Origin: Thiohalocapsa halophila
Lineage (GTDB): Bacteria; Pseudomonadota; Gammaproteobacteria; Chromatiales; Chromatiaceae
NCBI RefSeq assembly: GCF_016583825.1
Contig: NZ_NRRV01000034.1
Location: 1-54,324, forward strand
DNA: 54,324 bases
Direction of reading: 5' to 3'
Positions 7,842-16,570 of the stretch are shown one piece after another (position 1 is the stretch's first letter; each line of letters opens with the position of its first letter). Made by a program: the position numbers and the translations under genes. Under the pieces are notes generated by a model, which made no database searches, was not told the origin of the DNA, and saw nothing but the letters and a program-made list of their open reading frames with translations.

Positions 7842-8106
7842 CTGAGCAACAACAAGCGCTCTGGCGCGTTGAAATGCGCGATGAATGCCTCCGCGCGAGC
7901 TCAACGCCGATGAAGAAACCCGCCGCCTCGCCTTCGTGCGCGAGCGCGCTCTGCACGACGAGGTCTCGCTGCTCAACGATGCGAAGCGGCAAGGCCGCGA
8001 AGAAGTGGCACGCAACCTCATCGCCATGAACCTGCTCACAGACGAGCAGATCGCCACCGCCTCCGGCTTAACGGAAGCAGACGTCAAAGCACTCCGCTCG
8101 ACCTGA
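7838..8106 (+). pseudogene. Partial Rpn duplicate 3, internally deleted and frameshifted
   Basis: It begins with the same junction as duplicate 1 (GTGACTGAGCAACAACAAGC, QQALWRVEMRDECL). It then loses about 190 bp and continues out of frame at RELNADEETRRLAFVRERALHDEV to LTDEQIATASGLTEADVKALRST. It is the most decayed of the series. Confidence 0.78.
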
Positions 8107-8325
8107 CCGACCGCCGACCCGCACGAGCCCGACCACAACCCCGACCATACGCACGACGACCCGAGCACGGCTTAGCTCCGTCGATCGAGTCGTACCTCGG
8201 GCTGAGGAACGAAGTCCGATACGGCGCTGACCACGGCCGTCTGATTGTCGCGCCACCCGACATCACCCAACCGCCACCCAGGCACGCCCAGGCCCGCGGG
8301 AAGCACGACTTGTCCAGTGCCCCAC

Positions 8326-8585
8326 CCGTGGGAGCGGCATCCTTGCCGCGACGACTTCCAGAGCCATGAGCCAGCACCCGTCGCGGCGAGACGCCGCTCC
8401 CACAGAACACCGCGCCGTGGGAGCGGCATCCTTGCCGCGACGATTTCCAGAGCCATGAGCCAGCATCCATCGCGGCGAGACGCCGCTCCCACAGAACACC
8501 GCGCCCCGTGGGAGCGGCATCCTTGCCGCGACGACTTCCAGAGCCTAAGCCAGCACCCGTCGCGGCAAGGATGCCGCTCCCACAT
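8326..8585. repeat. REP array C (three paired units plus terminal half)
   Basis: Heads lie at about 8329, 8417 and 8507, with the ACTTCCAGAGCC linker and inverted tails as in arrays A and B. The last tail is the exact complement of a head (TCGCGGCAAGGATGCCGCTCCCAC). It forms the left border of the glycan cluster. Sequence 8107-8325 holds no recognisable gene. Confidence 0.92.
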
Positions 8586-9065
8586 CACGCACCGAGCCTC
8601 CGTCTACCCGCGGACCCCGCCGCCACTGCCAGCCCGCCATCACCTCCCGCGCGCCCACGAAGCAGCTCCAACAAACCACACCAAACCAGCGCCACCCGCC
8701 CTTGAGGTATAATCCGCCCCGCACACACGCCCTGCCAGTCGACCACTCCCAGCCTCGACAGCGTGAGCCCATACCATGAAGCGCATGGTCCAAACCCCCG
8801 GCGACAACGGCGAGCAGACGCCGCCGGAAACGCCCGCCATCATCACGCGCCAAAACCAGCACAGCCAAATCCCAGCCCACCCGCCAAAACAAACCACAGC
8901 AGCCAGGAACATGCCCAAACCCCCAGCCCTGGCCGCACAGCGCACCCCCGTCATCCGCCCACGCAGCGAGAAGACGCTAATCGGCCCGCACCAAACGGAG
9001 CGAGCCCGCACCCGCACCATCGCCACGCACGGCCCAGACGCCCGCCACCACAAGCCAGGCCCAGC
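8586..9065. promoter_or_regulatory. Leader region of the glycan cluster with a possible -10 box
   Basis: There is no convincing gene in this 480-bp stretch; open frames are low-complexity, Pro/His/Arg-rich and without homology. TATAAT at 8708-8713 is the only good -10-like hexamer upstream of the first glycosyltransferase, but there is no clear -35 about 17 bp before it. If used, it would give a leader of about 350 nt. Confidence 0.25.
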
Positions 9066-10289
9066 ATGACCAGCCCAGACGGCGAACAACCAACGCTGTC
9101 GCCCGCAACCAAGGTCCTCTTTGTCACCCGAAAATGGCCGCCGGCCGTCGGCGGCATGGAGACCTACAGCAAAGAGCTCTGCGCAGAATTACAGAGCCAC
9201 CTACAGCTCACGGTTCTCGCCCTCCCCGGCCGCCCCGACGGCTCCCCGCCCGGGCCGCCGGCTGTGCTGAAATTCCTACTCAGCACCGCCCTCCAGCTCG
9301 CTCGCACCGGCAAACACTGGGATGTCGTCCACTTTGGCGACTTCGTGCTCTTCCCGCTGGCATGGCTCCACAGCAATGTCGCTCCTAACATTGCGCGCGT
9401 CATCACCGTGCACGGGCTCGACCTCGTCTACGGCGAGCGACGCGGTTGGAAGCCCTGGCTCTACCGCAAATTCATCGGCTGGGCACAGACGCGCAAGCAC
9501 AGCATCGACCGCGTCATCGCCAACAGCCACAACACCGCCAAGCTCGCCGAGCGCTACGGCTTTCACAACTGCGCCGTCATACCGCTCGGCGTGCGCGCGC
9601 CGCAGCAGCCACCAAAACCATCGCTCGCACAGGGCTCATCGCGCTACCTGTTGTTCATCGGCCGCCTCGTCCCCCGCAAGGGCGCGGCCTGGCTCGCCAC
9701 CCAGGTCCTCCCGCACCTACCGCAGGACGTCTCCCTCAAAGTCGTCGGCAGTACCTGGTCGCCGCAGGAAGAAAAAGCACTGGCAGCCGCGCCCAAGGTC
9801 GAGCGCCTGGGCTATGTCGACGACGAGCAACTCCGCCAGCTGCGTGCAGGCGCCGCCGCCATCGTCATGCCCAACATACCAAGCCCGGACGGCGGCGATG
9901 TCGAAGGCTTCGGCATCACGGCCCTAGAGGCGGCCATCAGCGGCACCCCCTTGGTGGCCGCCGACCTCGAGGGCATCACAGACGCCGTCATCGACGGAGT
10001 GACAGGCTTTCTAGCCCCCCCATTACAACCGCAAGCCTGGGCGCAACAGCTGCGACACCTACTGGCCTGGACGCAGGAACAGCGCCAAGCCTTCGCCGCC
10101 ACAGCCCGCGAAGCCACCACCAACTACTACGCCTGGAGCCGCGTTGCCCAAGATACCCTAGAGGTTTACGCTAGCACCCGCGCAGGGCATCCCGCCCACA
10201 CCCCACACACCCTTGAAGCGAAGCAATGCAGTGCAGCGACGCCCGCACGCCATTCTGAGCCACGCCAGCCGATTGCGAAAAGCACGTAA
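9066..10289 (+). CDS. Glycosyltransferase family 4
   Basis: The 407-residue GT-B enzyme begins shortly before KVLFVTRKWPPAVGGMETYSKEL, the usual GT4 N-terminal strand and glycine loop (residues 10-35). The C-terminal donor domain starts about LLFIGRLVPRKGAAWLA and carries the retaining E-x7-E motif in EGFGITALEAAISGTPLV (about residues 280-296). ATG 9066 is chosen because the homology starts about ten residues later; further upstream the frame is non-homologous low-complexity sequence. It would transfer a sugar from a nucleotide donor to a lipid-linked glycan at the cytoplasmic membrane. First gene of the plus-strand cluster; its last 77 nt overlap the methyltransferase. Confidence 0.88.
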   Translation: MTSPDGEQPTLSPATKVLFVTRKWPPAVGGMETYSKELCAELQSHLQLTVLALPGRPDGSPPGPPAVLKFLLSTALQLARTGKHWDVVHFGDFVLFPLAWLHSNVAPNIARVITVHGLDLVYGERRGWKPWLYRKFIGWAQTRKHSIDRVIANSHNTAKLAERYGFHNCAVIPLGVRAPQQPPKPSLAQGSSRYLLFIGRLVPRKGAAWLATQVLPHLPQDVSLKVVGSTWSPQEEKALAAAPKVERLGYVDDEQLRQLRAGAAAIVMPNIPSPDGGDVEGFGITALEAAISGTPLVAADLEGITDAVIDGVTGFLAPPLQPQAWAQQLRHLLAWTQEQRQAFAATAREATTNYYAWSRVAQDTLEVYASTRAGHPAHTPHTLEAKQCSAATPARHSEPRQPIAKST

Positions 10290-10959
10290 GATCGAGCTCC
10301 TGCTGAGCGCTTTCAGCTCATTACAAGGCGCCAGGATCCTCGAGGTCGGCACCGGCTCCGGCTATATGGCCCAGTATTTCAGCGAGCGCGTGGGCCCAAC
10401 CGGCCGCGTCCACGCCTGCGACGTCATGGACCAACGCCAGGTCACAGAAGGCTACGAATTCCAGCAAATCCAGGACACGCGCCTGCCGTACCAGGACGAC
10501 ACGTTCGACATCGTAATCACCAACCACGTCATCGAGCACGTCGGCGAGCGCGAAGCACAGATACAGCACCTGCAAGAAATCCGCCGCGTCCTCAAGCCCG
10601 ACGGCTATGTCTACCTCGCCGTACCCAACCGCTGGGCATTCATCGAGCCGCATTATAAGCTTTTGTTTCTCAGCTGGCTCCCAGCGCCGCTCAGCTCAAT
10701 TTATCTGCGCCTCCGTGGGCGCGGCAACTTCTATGATTGCCGACCATTGTCACATCGGAGCTTGACACGGCTGCTACACCAGACGGGCTTTCGATTTCAC
10801 CAGCAAACATTCGCCGCAATCAGCGTCATGCGAGACCTGGAACAACCACACCTCTCCAAACCGAGGCGCTTGGCACTCAGTGCCCCAAGATTCATGCTAC
10901 CCGCTGTCTATCCAGTCATCCCGACGTTAATCATGATTCTGACGCCTCGCTCACTTTAA
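10213..10959 (+). CDS. Class I SAM-dependent methyltransferase
   Basis: The 248-residue protein has a SAM-binding loop ILEVGTGSGYMAQ (about residues 41-53), then HACDVMD, a DTFDIVITNHVIEHV post-II motif and the LKPDGYVYLAVPN strand of Methyltransf_11 proteins. The extra C-terminal 80 residues with FYDCRPLSHRSLTRLL are typical of glycan-cluster methyltransferases acting on sugars or lipid carriers. The start is TTG 10213 or, more conservatively, GTG 10231; neither has a clear Shine-Dalgarno site. The overlap with the preceding transferase suggests translational coupling. Substrate unknown. Confidence 0.82.
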   Translation: MKRSNAVQRRPHAILSHASRLRKARKIELLLSAFSSLQGARILEVGTGSGYMAQYFSERVGPTGRVHACDVMDQRQVTEGYEFQQIQDTRLPYQDDTFDIVITNHVIEHVGEREAQIQHLQEIRRVLKPDGYVYLAVPNRWAFIEPHYKLLFLSWLPAPLSSIYLRLRGRGNFYDCRPLSHRSLTRLLHQTGFRFHQQTFAAISVMRDLEQPHLSKPRRLALSAPRFMLPAVYPVIPTLIMILTPRSL

Positions 10960-10991
10960 CCTGAAAGATTTTACAGGTATTTGCCGGCCCA

Positions 10992-12047
10992 ATGAAATTC
11001 TGGCTACCTTTCACGCACGGAAATAGCGGCTCAGATGTGTCTATCAAGTTCCTCGCCGAGGGTCTGCGCCGCGCCGGTCACGAAGCCACTGCAGAGGGCT
11101 ACCCGCATCATCTCCAATACGCACCCTGGCTCCTGCGCACAGCCAAGCCGCCCGCGGGCACCGACGTCATCATCAGCAACTCCTGGAACGGATTCGCATT
11201 CCACCGCCCGAAGCTCGTCAACATCACAGTGGAACGCCTGTTCGTGCTAGACCCGGCCTACAAGCCCTACAAGAGCCGCGCGCAATCCTTGTTTCACGAT
11301 ACCTTGGTGCAGCATTGCTTGCGCCGCAGTATCGCCACCGCGGATCGCTGCGTCGCCGTGAGCGACTACACCGCCCGCGCCGTGGCAGAGTATTTACGCG
11401 TCCCCAAGCCCCAAACCATTCTGAACGCGGTGGATACCACGTACTTCAAACCTGCCGAGCATGACGCACGCCAAGAAAACCGCAACAGCAGGCCCTTTCG
11501 CATGCTCTTCATCGGTAACTTAACCCGTCGCAAGGGCGCAGACTTGTTGGTGGATATCATGCACCGGCTCGGCGACGGCTTTGAGCTCGCATTCACCAGC
11601 GGTAGGGACGCCGCCGCTCGCGACCAACTGCCGGCCAACATGCACTGCCTGGGTCAACTCTCCCTCGACGAAGTCAGAACCGCCTACCGCCAAGCCGACG
11701 CCCTGCTCTTCCCGAGCCGACTCGAAGGCCTCCCGCGCACGGTCATGGAGTCCCTCGCTTGCGGCACCCCGGTCATTGCCGCCGACACATCATCCCTTCC
11801 CGAAGCCGTGGATCATGTGCGCACCGGCATACTCTGCCCGCTGGACGACGCCGACGCCTTCGCGGCCGCTGCCCGTCGGCTCGCCGCCGACAGGGCCCTC
11901 TGGTCGAGCATGGTCCAAGCTGCCCGCGAAACCGCCCTCAAGCGTTTCTCCCTAGACCGCATGGTGCGAGACTACATCGACCTGGCGGCGCGACTGCTGG
12001 AAGACAAAGGCAACGCCAACGCAGAAACCCTGAGGGCAACGGGCTGA
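10992..12047 (+). CDS. Glycosyltransferase family 4
   Basis: The 351-residue GT-B protein has the N-terminal acceptor half MKFWLPFTHGNSGSDVSIKFLAEGLRR and the C-terminal half from FRMLFIGNLTRRKGADLLVDI. The E-x7-E motif is in RLEGLPRTVMESLACGTPVI (about residue 245). SLPEAVDHVRTGILCP completes the donor-binding region. Its stop overlaps the start of the next transferase (TGATG at 12045-12049), so the two are coupled. Donor and acceptor cannot be read from sequence. Confidence 0.88.
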   Translation: MKFWLPFTHGNSGSDVSIKFLAEGLRRAGHEATAEGYPHHLQYAPWLLRTAKPPAGTDVIISNSWNGFAFHRPKLVNITVERLFVLDPAYKPYKSRAQSLFHDTLVQHCLRRSIATADRCVAVSDYTARAVAEYLRVPKPQTILNAVDTTYFKPAEHDARQENRNSRPFRMLFIGNLTRRKGADLLVDIMHRLGDGFELAFTSGRDAAARDQLPANMHCLGQLSLDEVRTAYRQADALLFPSRLEGLPRTVMESLACGTPVIAADTSSLPEAVDHVRTGILCPLDDADAFAAAARRLAADRALWSSMVQAARETALKRFSLDRMVRDYIDLAARLLEDKGNANAETLRATG

Positions 12048-13291
12048 TGCCGGCGAGCATCCACAGCACCGCCGAGCCTTTGCCGGTGATGTTCCTCGTC
12101 GGCAGCCTCTCCACCGGCGGCGCAGAACGGTTCGTCGCCAACGTCGTCACACATCTCGACCGGGCGAGATTCAAGCCCTACCTCGCGATGTATCGCGACA
12201 CCATCAGCTACGATATTCCGGACGACGTGACCGTCCGGGTGCTCGGCAAATACAAGCCTTGGCACAACCCGCGCGCCGTCCTGCGGCTCGCTCGCTGGAT
12301 CGACGCCGTCCAACCTGCAGTGCTCCTCAGCGCATGGTCCGTACCGAATGTTTTCGCCGCCGAAACGCTCCGCTGGACTCGCCACAAGCCGGTGTGGATC
12401 GCACGAATCGCCAATAACCCGGCAGGTCGCGAGATTGGGCTCTATGGCCATTGGGCCCGCATAAGCTACAAACGGGCAGATAGGCTCGTGGCTGTCTGCC
12501 GAGGTCTGGCCGAGGAGTTCGAACGCTCACACGCTTTCGCACGGGGGCGCACACAGGTCCTCTACAACGCCATTGACACGAAAGCCCTTGCCGCACGCGC
12601 TGCACAACCCGTTTCCCTCATGCCGGAGCGCGCCGTTCATTTGATCGCCGTCGGCCGCCTGCATCCGCAAAAGCGATTCGACGTCATGTTGCGCGCAGTC
12701 GCCAAAGCCCGGCAGCAGGTCGACGTACACTTGCATGTCCTCGGCGAGGGCGAACTGGCGCAGCCGCTGCAGCAACTCGCCCATCACCTGGGAATCGCGA
12801 GCGCCGTTACCTGGCAGGGCTTTTGCGATGATCCGTATCCGTATTTGGGCGGCGCGAACGTTTTTTTGTTGACCAGTGACTACGAAGGTTTGAGCAACTC
12901 GCTTCTCGAAGCGCAAGCCTTGGGGCTACCAGCCATTGCAACCAATTGCCCATTCGGCACCAGCGAGGTTGTACAAGACGGAAAAACTGGCTTGTTGTCA
13001 AGAGTCGGAGATGTCGACCAAATCGCACAGCATATCGTCGACCTGAGCACGAGCCAATTATTAAGGCAAGCCATGGCTCATGCCGCGAGGGACCGTGTCC
13101 GTGACCACTTCTCAATCGCAAAAATGATGGACAGCCTAGAAAACATCCTCAGCGGTTATGCCCCACCTGCTGCAACAACAGAGGCAACTGCCTCACCGGG
13201 AGCTAAAGTCAACAATTATAGCGTTGATGATGACGCTGACATCTCGCATGCGCGCAGAGGGTGGACAAGTGAAGCGCAGTCCACCAAATGA
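12047..13291 (+). CDS. Glycosyltransferase family 4 with a repeat-derived C-terminal tail
   Basis: The 414-residue protein begins with MFLVGSLSTGGAERFVANVV and has donor-domain motifs LIAVGRLHPQKRFDVML and DYEGLSNSLLEAQALGLPAI (E-x7-E). It resembles the next gene product closely, and both belong to the GGAER subgroup common in O-antigen and exopolysaccharide loci. The final residues HARRGWTSEAQSTK are the translated GGTGGAC palindrome at 13256-13287, so the natural stop seems to have been lost and translation runs into the repeat. The domain itself is complete and likely functional. ATG 12047 overlaps the previous stop. Confidence 0.87.
   Translation: MPASIHSTAEPLPVMFLVGSLSTGGAERFVANVVTHLDRARFKPYLAMYRDTISYDIPDDVTVRVLGKYKPWHNPRAVLRLARWIDAVQPAVLLSAWSVPNVFAAETLRWTRHKPVWIARIANNPAGREIGLYGHWARISYKRADRLVAVCRGLAEEFERSHAFARGRTQVLYNAIDTKALAARAAQPVSLMPERAVHLIAVGRLHPQKRFDVMLRAVAKARQQVDVHLHVLGEGELAQPLQQLAHHLGIASAVTWQGFCDDPYPYLGGANVFLLTSDYEGLSNSLLEAQALGLPAIATNCPFGTSEVVQDGKTGLLSRVGDVDQIAQHIVDLSTSQLLRQAMAHAARDRVRDHFSIAKMMDSLENILSGYAPPAATTEATASPGAKVNNYSVDDDADISHARRGWTSEAQSTK
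13256..13287. repeat. GGTGGAC palindromic repeat forming the 3' end of a gene
   Basis: GGGTGGACAAGTGAAGCGC and AGTCCACC give the same palindrome as at 3303 and 43627. It is read through by the preceding glycosyltransferase, whose stop codon follows directly. Confidence 0.75.
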
Positions 13292-13367
13292 CAAGCCGCC
13301 CGCGTTAATTCCATGATCCCTGTTCTACCCTACTAGCCGCCCTTACCATTCAGGCCGAACAATTAAC

Positions 13368-14525
13368 ATGCAGGATACCCTGCCCGAGCCAAACACGCCC
13401 TTGCGTGTCGTTTTTTTCGTCGGCAGGTTAACCGTCGGCGGCGCGGAGCGTGTCACCAGCACACTACTCACCAATCTGAACCGCCGCAACTTCGCCCCTG
13501 AGCTCGCGCTCGTTCGCGACCGTATCGAATACGATCTGCCGCCAGATGTTCGGGTCCGATGTCTCGAGCGCGAGCACGGCCTCTGGCCGGTAGCGAAGAC
13601 AGTTCAAACTATAGGATGGCTCCGCCGATGGCTCGCCGCGGACCCGCCGGACGTTGTTGTAAGCATGTTCTCCCACTACAATTTGCCGACCGGCTCCGCA
13701 ATAGCTTCGTCAAGGCAAAATGTAGCTTGGATCGCCCGCGTCGCAAACAGTCCGACGAAGATAGAGGCAGGACCACATGCGCTCTGGGCCCGCATGGTGT
13801 ATCCTTCGGCTCGATGCATCATTGCCAACAGCGCCGGATTAGCGGATGGGTTTCGGCAACATCATCGCAGCCCAGCTTGGCCAGTACTCCATGTTCCGAA
13901 CCCGCTGGACCTGGAGTACGTCCACCGCAGCGCTGCGGAGGAGCCAAAGTTCAGCCTCCCTGCGTCGCCTATCGTAGTCGCCGCCGGACGGTTGGCCCCG
14001 CAGAAGCGCTATGATGTCATGCTCCAGGCGTTTGGCCGCATTTCATCGCATACCGGCGCACACTTAGTAATTCTCGGCGATGGCCCTCAGCGCACTGCCC
14101 TGAAGAAGTTGATTACAAAATTAGGCCTATCTGACCGCGTCACTTTGGCGGGATTCCACAACAATCCTCACCCTATCATCGCGCGCGCATCGCTCTTCTT
14201 GCTGACCAGCGATTATGAAGGGTCTCCCAACGCCTTGCTCGAAGCCCAAGCATTGGGGATTCCGGCAGTGTCAACACAATGTCCTTTCGGTCCGGACGAA
14301 ATCATCGACGATGGTACTACCGGATACCTCGCCGCCTGCGGCGACGCGGATGCGATCGCCGACGGCGCCCTAAGAGTGTTGACGGCCCCGGATGGCGGTC
14401 GCGCCATGGGCTCCAGTGCTCGTGAGCGAATAAGCGCGCGTTTCGGGCTGGCGACCACCCTTCCTGCTTGGGAGAGGACACTCCATCAAGCAGCGACTGG
14501 TAGCCAATCCAGCCCGTTGACTTGA
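13368..14525 (+). CDS. Glycosyltransferase family 4 (paralogue of the preceding gene)
   Basis: The 385-residue GT-B enzyme carries VVFFVGRLTVGGAERVTSTLL at residues 14-34, IVVAAGRLAPQKRYDVMLQAF at the start of the donor domain, and DYEGSPNALLEAQALGIPAV with E-x7-E. CPFGPDEIIDDGTTGYL parallels CPFGTSEVVQDGKTGLL in the gene at 12047, showing descent from one duplication. ATG 13368 is 13 codons before the first conserved strand. It precedes the asparagine-synthetase-like pair by 45 bp and is probably in the same transcript. Confidence 0.88.
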   Translation: MQDTLPEPNTPLRVVFFVGRLTVGGAERVTSTLLTNLNRRNFAPELALVRDRIEYDLPPDVRVRCLEREHGLWPVAKTVQTIGWLRRWLAADPPDVVVSMFSHYNLPTGSAIASSRQNVAWIARVANSPTKIEAGPHALWARMVYPSARCIIANSAGLADGFRQHHRSPAWPVLHVPNPLDLEYVHRSAAEEPKFSLPASPIVVAAGRLAPQKRYDVMLQAFGRISSHTGAHLVILGDGPQRTALKKLITKLGLSDRVTLAGFHNNPHPIIARASLFLLTSDYEGSPNALLEAQALGIPAVSTQCPFGPDEIIDDGTTGYLAACGDADAIADGALRVLTAPDGGRAMGSSARERISARFGLATTLPAWERTLHQAATGSQSSPLT

Positions 14526-14570
14526 AGGCGGCACGGCCGCCCTGTTTCCTGAAGCCGAGGTAGGTTGCTG

Positions 14571-16322
14571 ATGTCCAAAGGCCTGATCGCATATTTCCGC
14601 CACCAGACTCCAACCCAGCCTCAGGCCTGGGCCGAGAGGTTATGCGCCCGCATCCGACCCGACAATGCTCATCCGCGACAACCTCGTGTCGTAGTAGAAG
14701 GTAGCGCCGTCTCTGTAGTTTACGACCCAATGCCCAATTTAGTGGCGGACGGTTTGAGCTTCCTGCTCGGCGCAAGCTCCGAGTCTGGCAACCACCAGCT
14801 TCATCCCGACAGCGCCGTCCCGAGTGGTACTTTTGCATTGCTGCGCGCCGGCGGGCTCCGCGTCGCTGCATCGACGGACTACACGGCTTCTCGCACCATC
14901 TGGTACTGCCACACCGACGAGGTTTTCGTCGCTGCAACCTCCCAACGAATGATTTCGTTCGTACTCGGGAGTTTCAGCCCCAACCAGCGGGCGCTTGCAT
15001 GGTTTCTCGCCGGCGGGGCGCTGGGGCCGGAAAACGCCTGGGACCAGCGCGTCCACGTTCTGCCGGGCAACAGCACTGTCCGCTTCGATGCCGAGCGCTG
15101 GCAATCCACGCTCGACATCGGTGACCCTCTCACTGTTCGGGAAATCAAACGACCTATACAGGAGCATAAGCACCAGCTTCAGACCGCAGTCGAGGAAGCG
15201 GTTTCATCGATGATTTCGCAGGACGCATCCTGGGTGTTGGCCCTGTCGGGCGGAATGGACAGCCGCAGTCTTCTGTACCATCTGCAAGGCAACCCCAACG
15301 TCGAGGCCGTCACCTGGGGCCTGGCCGAATCGCGAGATATCGCCGACGGCGACGCAGCCGTCGCGGCACGGCTGGCCGCCACCGCGGGCATGCGCCACAC
15401 CCACTGGGCGACGGACAACCGCCAAGACGAGCTTGACCAGGTATTCTCCCGATTCATCGCTGCCGGAGAAGGTCGGGTCGACCATCTTTCCGGATATATG
15501 GACGGGTTGAGCTTATGGTCAGGCTTGTCCAGTCAGCACAGCGTAATGATCCGCGGCTACGACGCCTTCGGCACCAAGCCGATGGTCGGCACCGACTATC
15601 AAGCCCGCGAGTCGAGCATCCTGATTTCGAGTGCCGACCTACGCGGGTCGTTTCTGCCTGCGGCGCTGCGCAGCTCCAACGCGGATATCCCCGAACGGCT
15701 TCGCCAAGGCGAGAAGGAGTCGCTCAGTGACTGGCGGGACCGGCTTTGGCTGGAATACCGCACCCCTTACATCACCGCAGCGCTCGATGACGTCAAGTTC
15801 GCGTATACGGAGGTGGTCAACCCCCTCTTGTCTCGGCCCGTGGTCGAGGTGGTCCAGACGCTTCCCGTTCGCATGCGAACCCGCAAGCGGCTGTTTCGCC
15901 AAATTGTGGAAGAGATGTTTCCGGGGGTGCCGTTCGCACGGCGAGATTCGGTACGGCACATCGCAGCCATTTCCCGGCAACAGGATGTCAAGAACTATGT
16001 TCGCGACCGCTTGGCGCAGATTGGTCAGGAGTCGCCGATTCCACAGCCCTTCGCCGAGTGGCTGGCGCAAAATCTCGAGCAGCGCCAGCAGTCCACCGCA
16101 CTTCGCCATCGCGCCTTTACGTTCCTGAGCAGCACGCTGCCGCCGACCGCCAAAGACGTGCTCAGACTGCTCGCCCAAAGACCACCTACGATGGACGTCC
16201 GCCGCGTCGCCCTGCGCGTCGTCCTCGCAGATCTGGCTACCAAGCAGCTCGCCGAAGATGCTGCGTCCGGGCTATCGAACGCCGCCGCTGGAAGGAACGC
16301 CGCGCCGGCAGAGGCTTTGTAG
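14571..16322 (+). CDS. Asparagine-synthetase-like protein without glutaminase cysteine, copy 1
   Basis: The 583-residue protein has an N-terminal Ntn-hydrolase-like half (GTFALLRAGGLRVAASTDYTASRTIWYC, residues about 85-112). The C-terminal synthetase half holds the PP-loop LALSGGMDSRSLLYHL (SGG-x-DS near residue 225), followed by DHLSGYMDG, RGYDAFG and EMFPGVPFARRDSVRHI. Class B asparagine synthetases start with Met-Cys, the Cys being the glutaminase nucleophile; this protein starts MSKGL, so that activity is missing. Comparable proteins adenylate a carboxylate and use ammonia or an internal amine (lasso cyclases, beta-lactam synthetase, WbpS-like amidation in O-antigen loci). Context favours amidation of a uronic acid; this is inference. 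TTG 14565 is an alternative start. Confidence 0.8.
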   Translation: MSKGLIAYFRHQTPTQPQAWAERLCARIRPDNAHPRQPRVVVEGSAVSVVYDPMPNLVADGLSFLLGASSESGNHQLHPDSAVPSGTFALLRAGGLRVAASTDYTASRTIWYCHTDEVFVAATSQRMISFVLGSFSPNQRALAWFLAGGALGPENAWDQRVHVLPGNSTVRFDAERWQSTLDIGDPLTVREIKRPIQEHKHQLQTAVEEAVSSMISQDASWVLALSGGMDSRSLLYHLQGNPNVEAVTWGLAESRDIADGDAAVAARLAATAGMRHTHWATDNRQDELDQVFSRFIAAGEGRVDHLSGYMDGLSLWSGLSSQHSVMIRGYDAFGTKPMVGTDYQARESSILISSADLRGSFLPAALRSSNADIPERLRQGEKESLSDWRDRLWLEYRTPYITAALDDVKFAYTEVVNPLLSRPVVEVVQTLPVRMRTRKRLFRQIVEEMFPGVPFARRDSVRHIAAISRQQDVKNYVRDRLAQIGQESPIPQPFAEWLAQNLEQRQQSTALRHRAFTFLSSTLPPTAKDVLRLLAQRPPTMDVRRVALRVVLADLATKQLAEDAASGLSNAAAGRNAAPAEAL

Positions 16323-16570
16323 TCTGAACACGCACTTTACGGACGCACAGCCCCTCGCACGGATTTTCCTCGATCAGCGCGGCCACTTATCACTTAAGAC
16401 AGCTCCCAATGCTCAGGGCGGCGCCGTGCATATTCCGCGAGCGTCGAAGCGCTCTAGCGCTTCTTCCGGCTTGTACACCGCTCGATACATCGCATAGACC
16501 AAAACCTCCAAATGGCACCAGCGAAGCGCCGGCAAGCCATGTCCGTGTCACTGCTGCATAACTCTCCACC
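16323..16570. other. Spacer between the two synthetase-like genes
   Basis: This 248-bp stretch has no recognisable gene, terminator hairpin or repeat. It is unusually long for a cluster whose other genes mostly overlap or nearly touch, so copy 2 could have its own promoter, but I see no clear one. Confidence 0.4.

Noticed and set aside
8763..9065. N-terminal extension of the first glycosyltransferase by 101 codons
   Set aside because: The extension is low-complexity (Pro, His, Arg) and unlike GT4 proteins; the conserved first strand begins just after ATG 9066.
10950..10980. CTGAAAGATTTTACAGG near the end of the methyltransferase gene as a further TGTAAA-type regulatory motif
   Set aside because: It lacks the YGACA half at the correct distance seen in the three 17-bp sites.
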